This document shows positions 28,687-36,807 of a stretch of 64,000 nt of DNA, piece by piece. A program made the position numbers and the translations under genes. The stretch is from Rhodococcus triatomae BKS 15-14. GTDB taxonomy: Bacteria; Actinomycetota; Actinomycetes; Mycobacteriales; Mycobacteriaceae. The DNA lies in NCBI GenBank assembly GCA_000341795.1, contig AODO01000003.1, positions 1 to 64,000 on the forward strand, written 5' to 3'. The first letter of the stretch is position 1. Each line of letters starts with the position of its first letter. The notes beneath the pieces are model-generated. The model made no database searches. It was not told the origin of the DNA and worked only from the letters and a program-made list of their open reading frames with translations.

Positions 28687-28717
28687 TTGCGGCGTGGGCG
28701 ACCACAACCGTTAAGAT
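28687..28717 (+). promoter_or_regulatory. Probable promoter of the metY leader
   Basis: TTGCGG (28687-28692) and TAAGAT (28712-28717) are separated by 19 bp, and a start about 7 bp later (near 28724) would put the first nucleotides exactly at the 5' side of riboswitch helix P1. The spacing is long, so the -35 is less certain than the -10. Confidence 0.5.
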
Positions 28718-28725
28718 CGCAGCCA

Positions 28726-28838
28726 GGTCATGAGTGTCAGCATCAAGCCCCGGCTCGCTGGCCGGCAACCCTCCATCCGCGGTGGGGTGCCCCGGGTGAT
28801 GACCAGGTCCTTCGAGGACGCCGGAGGACAAGCGCGGG
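28726..28838 (+). ncRNA. SAM-IV riboswitch aptamer
   Basis: The sequence follows the actinomycete SAM-IV consensus as I remember it. P1 is GGTCAT (28726-28731) with ATGACC (28799-28804). Between them are the conserved core blocks AAGCCCCGGC, GCTGGCCGGCAACCCTCC and GGTGGGGTGCCCCGGGTG. The loop CCGCG (28777-28781) can pair with CGCGG (28833-28837) beyond P1, forming the external pseudoknot that distinguishes SAM-IV from SAM-I, with a small GTCC/GGAC hairpin (28807-28819) between. It should bind S-adenosylmethionine and lower expression of the downstream metY-metX operon. Confidence 0.92.
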
Positions 28839-28855
28839 TCCGTTGGGACGGACCC
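28836..28855 (+). promoter_or_regulatory. Hairpin overlapping the riboswitch pseudoknot strand
   Basis: GGGTCCG (28836-28842) pairs perfectly with CGGACCC (28849-28855) around a TTGGGA loop. Its first two bases are also the last bases of the CGCGG pseudoknot strand, so pseudoknot and full hairpin cannot both form completely. There is no T tract, so control is more likely translational than by intrinsic termination. The expression-platform role is inferred. Confidence 0.45.
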
Positions 28856-28889
28856 ACCAACAGGGACACGACCCACCGGAGGTTTAACC

Positions 28890-28910
28890 ATGTGTTGTTG
28901 TCGCAGATAG
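28890..28910 (+). CDS. Poly-cysteine leader peptide (MCCCRR) upstream of metY
   Basis: A seven-codon reading frame (ATG, three TGT, CGC, AGA, TAG) encodes MCCCRR. It has an excellent ribosome-binding site: GGAGG ends 7 bases before the ATG (28878-28882), far better than that of metY itself. Three consecutive Cys codons match the known class of cysteine-responsive attenuator peptides described in mycobacteria, in which slow decoding under low Cys-tRNA alters downstream expression. It lies between the SAM-IV aptamer and the metY start (65 bp later). Function is inferred, not shown. Confidence 0.8.
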   Translation: MCCCRR

Positions 28911-28974
28911 GCCCCATCAGCCCGGGCGCCCACGCGCCGCATCTTCGGACCACATCCTGGAGCAGAGCCGACTC

Positions 28975-30279
28975 ATGAGCGAGAACCCGATCGATCCGAC
29001 CGCGAACTGGACCTTCGAAACGAAGCAGATCCACGCGGGTCAGACATCCGACGCCACCACCAAGGCGCGCGCACTGCCGATCTACCAGACGACCTCGTAC
29101 ACCTTCGACAGCACCGACCATGCTGCCGCACTCTTCGGCCTCGCCGAGCCGGGCAACATCTACACGCGCATCATGAACCCCACCCAGGACGCGGTCGAGC
29201 AGCGCATCACCTCACTCGAGGGCGGCGTCGCGTCGCTGCTGCTCTCGTCCGGGCAGGCGGCGTCGACCTTCGCGATCCTGAACATCGCGGGTGCAGGCGA
29301 CCACGTCGTCTCGAGCCCCAGCCTGTACGGCGGCACCTACAACCTCTTCCACTACAGCCTTCCGAAGCTGGGTGTCGAGGTGACGTTCGTCGACGACCCG
29401 GACGACCTGGACCAGTGGCGGGCCGCGATCCGTCCGAACACGGTCGCGTTCTACGGCGAGTCGATCTCGAACCCGCGGAACGACATCCTCGACATCCCCG
29501 GCATCTCGTCCGTCGGGCACGAGGCCGGTATCCCCCTGATCGTCGACAACACCGTTGCGACCCCGTACCTGCTGCGCCCCCTGGAGCACGGCGCGGACAT
29601 CGTCGTGCACTCCGCGACCAAGTACCTCGGCGGGCACGGCACCGCGATCGCAGGCGTGATCGTCGACGGCGGCAGCTTCGACTGGACGCAGGGCAGGCAT
29701 CCCGGATTCACCACACCCGATCCCAGCTACCACGGCGCGGTGTTCGCGGACCTCGGCGCACCGGCGTACGCGCTGAAGGCCCGGGTGCAGCTGCTCCGCG
29801 ACCTCGGTTCCGCGGTGTCTCCGTTCAACGCGTTCCTGATCAGCCAGGGCATCGAGACGCTGAGCCTGCGGGTCGAGCGGCACGTGCAGAACGCCACCCG
29901 GGTCGCGGAGTTCCTCGAGGGCCACGACGGCGTCATCCGGGTCGCCTACGCCGGTCTCCCCAGTTCCCCGTGGTACGAGCGGGGCCGACAGCTGGCCCCG
30001 AGGGGCGCGGGAGCGATCGTCGCGTTCGAGCTGGCGGGAGGCGTGGACGCGGGCAAGAGGTTCGTCGACGCGCTCACGCTGCACAGTCACGTGGCCAACA
30101 TCGGCGATGTCCGGTCGCTCGTGATCCACCCCGCGTCGACCACGCACTCGCAGCTGACCCCGGAGGAGCAGCTCGCCGCCGGTGTCACGCCGGGCCTGGT
30201 GCGTCTCGCGGTCGGAATCGAGGGTATCGACGACATCCTGGCCGACCTCGAGGCCGGATTCGCGGCGGCGGCGTCTTGA
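28975..30279 (+). CDS. metY: O-acetylhomoserine sulfhydrylase
   Basis: A 434-residue PLP enzyme of the Cys/Met metabolism family that joins O-acetylhomoserine and sulfide to homocysteine. The N-terminal TKQIHAGQ, the [16 protein letters not shown] and SSGQAAS signatures, and the PLP lysine K216 in [11 protein letters not shown] are all present; the C-terminal [13 protein letters not shown] is typical of this branch. First gene of metY-metX-metX2, under the SAM-IV/Cys-leader region. Its own ribosome-binding site is weak (GGAG ~15 bases away), consistent with coupling to the leader peptide. Confidence 0.95.
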   Translation: MSENPIDPTANWTFETKQIHAGQTSDATTKARALPIYQTTSYTFDSTDHAAALFGLAEPGNIYTRIMNPTQDAVEQRITSLEGGVASLLLSSGQAASTFAILNIAGAGDHVVSSPSLYGGTYNLFHYSLPKLGVEVTFVDDPDDLDQWRAAIRPNTVAFYGESISNPRNDILDIPGISSVGHEAGIPLIVDNTVATPYLLRPLEHGADIVVHSATKYLGGHGTAIAGVIVDGGSFDWTQGRHPGFTTPDPSYHGAVFADLGAPAYALKARVQLLRDLGSAVSPFNAFLISQGIETLSLRVERHVQNATRVAEFLEGHDGVIRVAYAGLPSSPWYERGRQLAPRGAGAIVAFELAGGVDAGKRFVDALTLHSHVANIGDVRSLVIHPASTTHSQLTPEEQLAAGVTPGLVRLAVGIEGIDDILADLEAGFAAAAS

Positions 30280-31460
30280 CAGTCGGTTCCGTTTCCAGCC
30301 CCCGTCCGGCGATGTCCCGAAAGTTCTTCCCGTCGCCGGACGGGCGGCTGTCCACCATCCCGATCGGCTCGCTGACGCTCGAGAACGGGGCGGTCCTGCC
30401 CGACGTCTCGCTGGCGGTTCAGTGCTGGGGCGAGCCGAACGAGGCGCGGGACAACGTGGTGCTCGTCGAGCACGCGCTGACCGGCGACTCGCACGTGACC
30501 GGTCCGGCCGGCGACGGCCATCCGTCCGCCGGCTGGTGGGACGGCATGGTCGGGCCGGGCGCGCCCATCGACACCGACGAGTGGTGCGTGCTGGCCACGA
30601 ACGTGCTCGGCGGATGCCAGGGCAGTACCGGTCCGTCCTCCCCCGCCCCGGACGGGGCGCCGTGGGGATCCAGGTTCCCCGCGATCTCGATCCGCGATCA
30701 GGTGACCGCCGAGGTGGCCCTCGCCGACGTGCTCGGCATCCGGCGGTTCGCCGCGGTGCTGGGCGGGTCGATGGGCGGGATGCGCACCCTCGAGTGGATC
30801 ATCGGGTTTCCCGAAAGGGTAACGGCCGCATTGGTTCTCGCATGCGGAGCCCGTGCGACCGCCGACCAGATCGGCACCCAGACCACCCAGATCGCCGCGA
30901 TCACGATCGACCCCGACTGGCAGGGCGGCGACTACCACGGCACCGGCCGCAGCCCCGACGCCGGACTCGGTGTCGCACGGCGGATCGCGCACCAGAGCTA
31001 CCGCACCGAACGCGAACTCGACGCCCGGTTCCACAACGACGGCCAGGAGGGCGAGGACCCGCGCGCCGGTGGCCGTTACGCGGTGGACAGCTACCTCCAG
31101 CATCAGGCGTCCAAGCTCGTGGCCCGATTCGATGCGGGCACGTACGTGCTGCTGACCGACGCGATGAACCGGCACGACGTCGGCAGCGGCCGCGGCGGCG
31201 TGGAGGCGGCGCTCGCCTCGTGCACGGTGCCGACGATCGTCGGCGGCGTGGACTCGGACCGCCTGTACCCGCTGTGGCAGCAGCGTGAGATCGCGACCCA
31301 CCTGGCAGGGTGCGAGGGACTCCGGGTGGTGAACTCGAAGGACGGTCACGACGGGTTCCTCACCGAGGAGACGTGGGTGACGGGGCTGCTCGGCGAGACG
31401 ATGGCGTTGGCGCGGACCGGGATCCGCGCCTCGAAAACCGGTCGTGAACAGGTTTCGTGA
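30276..31460 (+). CDS. metX: Homoserine O-acetyltransferase (first copy)
   Basis: A 394-residue alpha/beta-hydrolase-fold transferase making O-acetylhomoserine for MetY. The catalytic Ser is in [12 protein letters not shown] (residue 165 counted from TTG), the acid and His lie in [12 protein letters not shown] and [11 protein letters not shown], and the homoserine-binding [15 protein letters not shown] is intact. Start chosen as TTG at 30276, overlapping the metY stop; ATG at 30312 is an alternative, neither with a good ribosome-binding site. Its product feeds the upstream enzyme, and it is translationally coupled to both neighbours. Confidence 0.93.
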   Translation: MTVGSVSSPRPAMSRKFFPSPDGRLSTIPIGSLTLENGAVLPDVSLAVQCWGEPNEARDNVVLVEHALTGDSHVTGPAGDGHPSAGWWDGMVGPGAPIDTDEWCVLATNVLGGCQGSTGPSSPAPDGAPWGSRFPAISIRDQVTAEVALADVLGIRRFAAVLGGSMGGMRTLEWIIGFPERVTAALVLACGARATADQIGTQTTQIAAITIDPDWQGGDYHGTGRSPDAGLGVARRIAHQSYRTERELDARFHNDGQEGEDPRAGGRYAVDSYLQHQASKLVARFDAGTYVLLTDAMNRHDVGSGRGGVEAALASCTVPTIVGGVDSDRLYPLWQQREIATHLAGCEGLRVVNSKDGHDGFLTEETWVTGLLGETMALARTGIRASKTGREQVS

Positions 31461-32674
31461 AACTCCTTTCCAACGCAGGCGCGGACATTAGCATCGGCAC
31501 GATGCAGTCGCTTGTGACCGAGACATTGACCACCGCCTGGACGATTCCGACCGACGGAACACTGACCTACATCGACATCGGTTCGCTCCCCCTCGAGAGC
31601 GGTGCGGTGCTCCCTGCGGTCACTGTCGCCGTCCAATGCTGGGGTGAGCCGACCCCCGCCCTCGACAACATCGTGCTGATCGAACACGCCCTCACCGGGG
31701 ACTCGCACGTGATCGGGCCCGCCGACGAGAACCACCCCACCCCCGGCTGGTGGCAAGGGATGGTCGGTCCGGGTGCCCCGGTCGACACGAACGAATGGTG
31801 CGTGCTCGTCACCAACGTGCTCGGCAGTTGCCGCGGCACGACCGGCCCCGGGTCGCCCGCACCCGACGGCCGCGCCTGGGGCTCACGCTTCCCCGCGATC
31901 TCCATTCGCGACCAGGTCGAGACCGAGCGCGCCCTCGCGGACAAGCTGGGTGTCGACAGGTTCGCGGCGATCGTCGGCGGCTCACTCGGCGGGATGCGTG
32001 CCCTCGAGTGGATCATCGGCCACCCGGACCGGGTCGAGACGGCGCTGCTGCTGGCGGTCAACGCCCGTGCCACCGCCGACCAGATCGGCGGCCACACAGC
32101 GCAGCTCGACGTCATCGCCGCGGACCCGAACTGGCACGGCGGCGACTACTACGACACCGGGACGACGCCGGACAACGGACTGAACATCGCCCGTCGGTTC
32201 GCGCACCTGACCTACCGCGGAGCCGCCGCCCTCGACGATCAGTTCGCGAATTCCGAGCAGCCCGGCGAGGACATCTGGAACGGCGGTCGGTACGCCGTGC
32301 ACAGTTACCTCGACTACTGCGCGAACAAGCTGGTGGCGACCTTCGACGCCGGTTCGTTCGTCGCGCTGACCCACAGCGCCAACAAGCACGACGTCGGCCG
32401 CGGCCGCGGCGGAATTCCCGCCGCCCTGGCCTCGACTCCGGTCCCGGTCGTCGTCGGCGCCATCGACTCCGACCGGATCATGCCGCTGCACCAGATCGTG
32501 GAGATGGCGGATCTGCTCCCCGGATGCGACGGTACCCGGATCGTGCACTCGGCCGCCGGACACGACGGCTTCCTCACCGAGTTCGAGTGGGTGACCGGCC
32601 TGATGGACGAGACGCTGGCGATGGCGCGGGCCGCTCGCGCCGCCCGGCAGGCAGCGCACGCGCCGGTCGGGTAG
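31457..32674 (+). CDS. Second MetX-like homoserine O-acyltransferase
   Basis: A MetX paralogue (405 residues from GTG 31457, or 390 from ATG 31502) directly coupled to metX by a 4-bp overlap. The Ser in [12 protein letters not shown], acid in [12 protein letters not shown] and His in [11 protein letters not shown] are kept. The substrate-site segment is [15 protein letters not shown] instead of [15 protein letters not shown], hinting at a changed acyl donor or amino-acid acceptor. Upstream of ATG 31502 a TAGCAT at 31489-31494 could be a -10 for a leaderless transcript. It could be a redundant acetyltransferase, or use serine or succinyl-CoA. Confidence 0.85.
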   Translation: MKLLSNAGADISIGTMQSLVTETLTTAWTIPTDGTLTYIDIGSLPLESGAVLPAVTVAVQCWGEPTPALDNIVLIEHALTGDSHVIGPADENHPTPGWWQGMVGPGAPVDTNEWCVLVTNVLGSCRGTTGPGSPAPDGRAWGSRFPAISIRDQVETERALADKLGVDRFAAIVGGSLGGMRALEWIIGHPDRVETALLLAVNARATADQIGGHTAQLDVIAADPNWHGGDYYDTGTTPDNGLNIARRFAHLTYRGAAALDDQFANSEQPGEDIWNGGRYAVHSYLDYCANKLVATFDAGSFVALTHSANKHDVGRGRGGIPAALASTPVPVVVGAIDSDRIMPLHQIVEMADLLPGCDGTRIVHSAAGHDGFLTEFEWVTGLMDETLAMARAARAARQAAHAPVG

Positions 32675-32680
32675 TCGACT

Positions 32681-32718
32681 TCTTCGGGCCGGCACCGATC
32701 TCGGAGCCGGCCCGAAGA
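32681..32718. terminator. Hairpin terminator after the met operon
   Basis: TCTTCGGGCCGGC (32681-32693) pairs perfectly with GCCGGCCCGAAGA (32706-32718), a 13-bp stem with a 12-nt loop. It is 7 bp past the stop of the second MetX-like gene, between convergent operons, and could serve both. Confidence 0.75.
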
Positions 32719-32729
32719 GTCCAGCCCGC

Positions 32730-33035
32730 TCAGCCGGTCCCCAGCGGATCGATGGACACCGCGAGCCAGACGATCGTTCCACCCACCAGGGTGAGGGCGG
32801 TGACGTCGAAGGCCTGCCCGCGCACGGCGAGCAGGCCCACCTCCTCGGGCCGCAGGCACAGTCTGAAACCCGCGGCGAAGAGCGTCGCGATTCCGAACAC
32901 GAACGCGCCGCGCCGCCACCGGTCCGCGAGCACGAATCCGATGGCGATCAGGACGACCACCGCGACGACGATCAGCGGCAGGTTCCTCCGGGCGAACCGA
33001 AGCCACCGGTTCGCCGGTTCCGCGGTGGCCGTCAC
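32730..33035 (-). CDS. DUF3017 small membrane protein
   Basis: A 101-residue protein with three hydrophobic segments (about residues 20-36, 43-60 and 77-95), matching the DUF3017 family that lies beside folD throughout the Mycobacteriales (the M. tuberculosis order, from memory, is Rv3355c-Rv3356c). The GTG at 33035 is 5 bp after the folD stop, so the two are co-transcribed. Function is unknown. Confidence 0.85.
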   Translation of the reverse strand: MTATAEPANRWLRFARRNLPLIVVAVVVLIAIGFVLADRWRRGAFVFGIATLFAAGFRLCLRPEEVGLLAVRGQAFDVTALTLVGGTIVWLAVSIDPLGTG

Positions 33036-33040
33036 CGCGG

Positions 33041-33901
33041 TCAGACCGACTCGGCCGCGAGCTGCTCGGCGCGCTCGACCACGTTGCTCAGCAGGAACGC
33101 TCGCGTCAGCGGACCGACCCCACCCGGGTTCGGGGAGATGAAGCCCGCGACCTCACGGACGTCGTCGGCGACGTCGCCGCGGAGTCCGTCCGCGGTTCGA
33201 CTGACGCCGACGTCGAGGACGGCGGCACCCGGCTTCACCATGTCCGCCGTGATGAGGCCCGCGACACCCGCGGCCGCAACCACGATGTCGGCGCGGCGCA
33301 CCTCGGCGGCGAGGTCCTTGGTGCCGGTGTGGCACAGGGTGACGGTGGCGTTCTCGCTACGGCGGGTCAGCAGCAGGCCGATCGGCCGGCCGATGGTGAC
33401 CCCGCGACCCACGACCGTCACGCGGGCACCGTCGATCGGGACGTCGTAACGACGCAGCAGGTGCACCACGCCGCGCGGGGTGCAGGGCAGCGTCGCCTCC
33501 TTGCCGAGTACCAGTCGGCCCAGGTTCACCGGATGCAGGCCGTCGGCGTCCTTGTCCGGATCGATCCGCTCGAGGGCGGCGTTCTCGTCGAGGTGCTTGG
33601 GCAGCGGCAACTGCACGATGTACCCCGTGCACTCCGGGTTCGCGTTGAGCTCGTCGATGACGGCTTCGAGTTCGGCCTGGGAGATGTCCGCGGGCAGGTC
33701 GCGGCGCAGTGAGTTGATGCCGACCTTCGCGCAGTCGGCGTGCTTGCCGCGCACGTAGGACGCCGACCCCGGGTCGTCGCCGACCAGGACGGTGCCGAGG
33801 CCGGGGGTGATGCCCTTGGCCCTGAGTGCGTCCACCCGGGCCTTCAGGTCGATGAAGATCTCGTCGCGGGTCGCTTTGCCATCCAGGATCGTCGCAGTCA
33901 C
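33041..33901 (-). CDS. folD: Bifunctional methylenetetrahydrofolate dehydrogenase/cyclohydrolase
   Basis: A 286-residue FolD that interconverts methylene-, methenyl- and formyl-tetrahydrofolate. The substrate/catalytic segment is [18 protein letters not shown] with the conserved Lys; the [11 protein letters not shown] motif and NADP-binding [16 protein letters not shown] follow, ending with [11 protein letters not shown]. The GTG at 33901 aligns best with the mycobacterial N-terminus; ATG at 33910 is the alternative. One-carbon supply fits the neighbouring methionine genes. Confidence 0.96.
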   Translation of the reverse strand: MTATILDGKATRDEIFIDLKARVDALRAKGITPGLGTVLVGDDPGSASYVRGKHADCAKVGINSLRRDLPADISQAELEAVIDELNANPECTGYIVQLPLPKHLDENAALERIDPDKDADGLHPVNLGRLVLGKEATLPCTPRGVVHLLRRYDVPIDGARVTVVGRGVTIGRPIGLLLTRRSENATVTLCHTGTKDLAAEVRRADIVVAAAGVAGLITADMVKPGAAVLDVGVSRTADGLRGDVADDVREVAGFISPNPGGVGPLTRAFLLSNVVERAEQLAAESV

Positions 33902-33932
33902 GTTGCCCATTGTTTCAGGTGACACTGGATGC

Positions 33933-34454
33933 ATGGCACAGAGTCCGGATCAGAGTCCCGAACTGCGCGGTCCGCGGGTGGTGCTGACCCCGCTACGCGC
34001 CGAACACCGCGCCCCGTTGCGGGCGATCCACCGTGAACCCGAGGTCCGACGGTGGTGGCAGATGCCCGACGACGACTGGCCGGGCAATCCCGGTCCCGAC
34101 ACCACCGAGTACACGGTCCTCGAGGACGGCGAGGTCGTGGGATTCGCGCAGTGGTACTTCGAACCGGACCCGGACTACCGCCACGCGGGTATCGACCTGT
34201 TCCTGTCGGCGTCGGTCCAGGGCCGCGGCCTGGGGACCGAGGTGGTGCGGGTGCTCTGCGCACACCTGATCGACGACCACCACCATCACCGACTCGTCAT
34301 CGACCCGAAGGTGGAGAACACCGCGGCGATCGCGTGTTACCGCAAGGTCGGATTCAAGGACGTCGGGGTGATGCGCGAGTACGAGATGCGGCACGACGGC
34401 ACCTGGGACGACGGACTGCTGATGGACCTGCTGGCCCGCGAGTTCGTGCGCTGA
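33933..34454 (+). CDS. GNAT acetyltransferase, AAC(6')-like
   Basis: A 173-residue GNAT-fold N-acetyltransferase. The acetyl-CoA pyrophosphate loop is [10 protein letters not shown] near residue 93, followed by [23 protein letters not shown], the arrangement of the Acetyltransf_8 / aminoglycoside 6'-N-acetyltransferase branch. A run of four His residues lies just before it. Drug resistance cannot be assumed: many chromosomal members act on other amines. Its ATG is divergent from folD with a 31-bp gap, so promoters must overlap. Confidence 0.85.
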   Translation: MAQSPDQSPELRGPRVVLTPLRAEHRAPLRAIHREPEVRRWWQMPDDDWPGNPGPDTTEYTVLEDGEVVGFAQWYFEPDPDYRHAGIDLFLSASVQGRGLGTEVVRVLCAHLIDDHHHHRLVIDPKVENTAAIACYRKVGFKDVGVMREYEMRHDGTWDDGLLMDLLAREFVR

Positions 34455-34473
34455 GCCCAGCCGGTTCCTCCGG

Positions 34474-34911
34474 TCAGGCGAGCAGGGCGGCGAGTGTCCG
34501 CCACCGCCGGTGGCGGTGCCGGAACAACAGGTGCACGACAGGACGGACGAGCGCGCCGCGCCAGCCGTCGTCGATCTCGATCTCGTCGGTGTATCGGCAG
34601 CTGAGTTCGCCGGTCGGGACGAACGTCAGATGGTGGTTCCACGTCCGGACCAGGCCACCGTGCTCACGGGTGCGGATCTCGGTGTCGGTCAGTTCGAGCA
34701 GCGTGATGTGGTGTGTCCACCCCGGCAGCACACCGAACCACCACAGCCGACCCGAGATCCGGGCGCCCGGGGCGATGCGTTGCGGACGGCGGAGCGATCG
34801 AACTGCGAGGATCGGACCGACCACGAACTCGAACAGCTCCGGCTTCCGGGCGAGCGCACACCCGGTGGTCGCCGCGATCGGCAGATCGGTGCTCAGCGTG
34901 ACCGTTCCCAT
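34474..34911 (-). CDS. SRPBCC-like ligand-binding protein
   Basis: A 145-residue soluble protein resembling the START/SRPBCC superfamily: an N-terminal strand VTLSTDLPIAAT, a central WWFGVLPGWTHHITLLEL, paired strands ending RYTDEIEIDDGWRGALVRPVVHLLFRHRHRRW, and a C-terminal helix. These fold-level features resemble polyketide-cyclase-like proteins that bind hydrophobic ligands. The ATG at 34911 is chosen because longer starts add low-complexity residues. Ligand unknown. Confidence 0.65.
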   Translation of the reverse strand: MGTVTLSTDLPIAATTGCALARKPELFEFVVGPILAVRSLRRPQRIAPGARISGRLWWFGVLPGWTHHITLLELTDTEIRTREHGGLVRTWNHHLTFVPTGELSCRYTDEIEIDDGWRGALVRPVVHLLFRHRHRRWRTLAALLA

Positions 34912-34954
34912 CGCCCCAGCATGCCGGTGCCACCTTCGGTCCGCCACCGGCCGC

Positions 34955-35560
34955 CTACTGCTCGACGACCATCCCGTGCGCCGCCGCCATCGCGACCGCC
35001 TGGGTGAGGTCGATCTTCGCTCCCGTCAGCTTCGCGGTGGTCCACAGCGACGGGTCGACGTGCGCTCCCCGCAGGTCCGCCCCCTCCAGGCGAACCCCGA
35101 AGGTGCGGGCGCCGTGCAGGTCCACGGCACGAAGATCCGCGTTGCGCAGATCCGTCTCCACGAGGTTCGCCTCCCGCAGCCGGCAGTCCGTGAGATCGAC
35201 GCCGCGCAGGTCGGCGCGCCCGAGCGAGGCCAGCGTGAAGTCCACCTCGTCGAACTCGACGGGCCGCAGCCGGCACTGCTCGAAGGTCGACCCCATCATG
35301 GTTGAACTTCGGAACACACTGTGCCACAAAGACGTTCGAGCGAACGTGCAGGACCTGAAGGCTGTCACCGTGTGCTCTCCGTCGGAGAGGTCGGCGCCGG
35401 TGAAGTCGCACTCCGTGAAGACCACGTGCTCGGTGCGCAGCTCGCTCAGGTCGGCGTCCCGGAAGGAGCACCCCGTGTAGTGCCTGCGCACCCAGTGCTG
35501 CCGCGGCAGTCGCGCCTCCGAGAAGTCCTCACCGACGAATTCCACGATCTCCGCATCCAT
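34955..35560 (-). CDS. Pentapeptide-repeat protein (MfpA/Qnr-like)
   Basis: A 201-residue right-handed quadrilateral beta-helix protein. Repeats of the A(D/N)LXX type run from about residue 30 to 185 (for example FTGADLSDG, RADLRGVDLTDCRLREANL, GARTFGVRLEGADLRGAHV). Length is near MfpA (about 183) and Qnr (about 218), which mimic DNA and protect gyrase from quinolones; the divergent N-terminus makes that role uncertain. It ends with a non-repeat helix (QAVAMAAAHGMVVEQ). Confidence 0.87.
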   Translation of the reverse strand: MDAEIVEFVGEDFSEARLPRQHWVRRHYTGCSFRDADLSELRTEHVVFTECDFTGADLSDGEHTVTAFRSCTFARTSLWHSVFRSSTMMGSTFEQCRLRPVEFDEVDFTLASLGRADLRGVDLTDCRLREANLVETDLRNADLRAVDLHGARTFGVRLEGADLRGAHVDPSLWTTAKLTGAKIDLTQAVAMAAAHGMVVEQ

Positions 35561-35681
35561 ACCTCGATCCTGCCCGTCTCCCCCGACACGACACAGCCGT
35601 GCACGTCAGCGGCCGACGACGTCGGTGTCGGCAACCCGCCCCGTGCCCGCCTCGTCATGCGCTGGTGGCAAGCTTGTGGCC

Positions 35682-36146
35682 GTGTTCCGTCTCCTGTTCC
35701 ACGAGCCCCGCATCCCTCCGAACACCGGCAACGCCATCAGGCTGGTGGCGGGCACCGGAAGCGAACTCCATCTCGTGGAGCCGCTCGGTTTCGATCTGTC
35801 CGAACCGAAGCTGCGCCGCGCGGGCCTGGACTACCACGACCTGGCGTCGGTGACGGTGCACGCGAATCTGGAGGCGGCCTGGGCAGCACTGGCGCCGGAG
35901 CGGGTGTTCGCGTTCACTGCGCACGCCGACACGTCCTACGCCGACATCGCCTACCGACCCGGCGACGTGTTGCTGTTCGGGCCGGAACCGACAGGCTTGT
36001 CGGAGGAGGTGCTCGCCGACCCGCACGTCACGGAACGCGTACGGATCCCGATGATCCCGGGCAGGCGATCACTGAACCTGTCGAATGCGGCTGCGGTGGT
36101 GACCTACGAGGCGTGGCGGCAGCACGGTTTCGCAGGCGGGATCTGA
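35682..36146 (+). CDS. trmL: tRNA (cytidine/uridine-34 2'-O)-methyltransferase
   Basis: A 154-residue SPOUT-class methyltransferase acting on the wobble base of tRNA-Leu. The three trefoil-knot motifs are visible: PNTGNAIRLVAGTG, LFGPEPTGLSEEVL and RIPMIPGRRSLNLSNAAAVVTYEAWRQ. The GTG at 35682 gives MFRLLFHEPRIPPNTGN and matches the mycobacterial length of 154; GTG at 35676 would add two residues. Between this and the pentapeptide gene lies a ~120-bp divergent promoter region. Confidence 0.93.
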   Translation: MFRLLFHEPRIPPNTGNAIRLVAGTGSELHLVEPLGFDLSEPKLRRAGLDYHDLASVTVHANLEAAWAALAPERVFAFTAHADTSYADIAYRPGDVLLFGPEPTGLSEEVLADPHVTERVRIPMIPGRRSLNLSNAAAVVTYEAWRQHGFAGGI

Positions 36147-36164
36147 CACGACCCGCCACCACGA

Positions 36165-36800
36165 CTAGGGGTCGAGGTGGGCATCGACGTGCACGGTCCG
36201 CAGGTCGTCGAGCATGTCCGCCCACCTGTCGGCGACCTGCAACCGCCGGCGCGTGTCGTCGTTCAGCATGCCCGCGAGCCCGAGTCCACGAGCGGAGTCG
36301 AGAAAGGCCTGCACCGTGGTTCTGACGGTGCCGTCGTGTCCGTCGAGTTCGAGCAGTTCGACCAGTGCCCAGAATCCGCGTGCGCCGACCTCCGACTCCA
36401 TGGCGGCCACGCGTGGACGGAGCGCGGGATCGTCCGAGGCCGCGACACACAGTTGCAGCGCGGCAGCGAAGCTGGTGCCCTGGTGCAGTTCGACGATCGT
36501 GCGCACGATCACGCGGGTGCGCTCGCCCTCCGGATACTCGCCGTGGTGGAGCGCCTCGATCTGGCTGATCCGCGTGTCCATGATGTGTTGGACGGCGGCG
36601 GTGAACAGTCCGTCCCGGTCCTTGAAGTGGTGCTGCACCGCGCCGCGCGTGACATCGGCGCGCGCGGCGACCTCGGCGACGCTCGCGTGCCGCCAACCTC
36701 GAGTGGCAAGCACCTCGAGCGCCCCCTCGACGATGCGTTGGTGGGTCGCCACGCCGTTCTCGTTCTGCGGGCGGCGCCAGCCGGTCGGCGACGAAGTCAT
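36165..36800 (-). CDS. TetR-family repressor, last gene of the diiron operon
   Basis: A 211-residue TetR regulator with the helix-turn-helix at about residues 40-60 (SVAEVAARADVTRGAVQHHF) and a helical ligand domain. It ends the operon hydrolase - diiron protein - reductase - TetR, separated by only 7 bp from the reductase. It probably represses its own operon from the divergent control region at 39725-39938. The inducer may be the substrate of the operon. Confidence 0.88.
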   Translation of the reverse strand: MTSSPTGWRRPQNENGVATHQRIVEGALEVLATRGWRHASVAEVAARADVTRGAVQHHFKDRDGLFTAAVQHIMDTRISQIEALHHGEYPEGERTRVIVRTIVELHQGTSFAAALQLCVAASDDPALRPRVAAMESEVGARGFWALVELLELDGHDGTVRTTVQAFLDSARGLGLAGMLNDDTRRRLQVADRWADMLDDLRTVHVDAHLDP

Positions 36801-36807
36801 CGGCGAC

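Noticed and set aside
34474-34911. Possible toxin-antitoxin or defence role for the small genes at 34-36 kb
   Set aside because: The GNAT, SRPBCC, pentapeptide and trmL genes face different directions with separate control, and trmL is a conserved housekeeping gene; no toxin or antitoxin motif seen.
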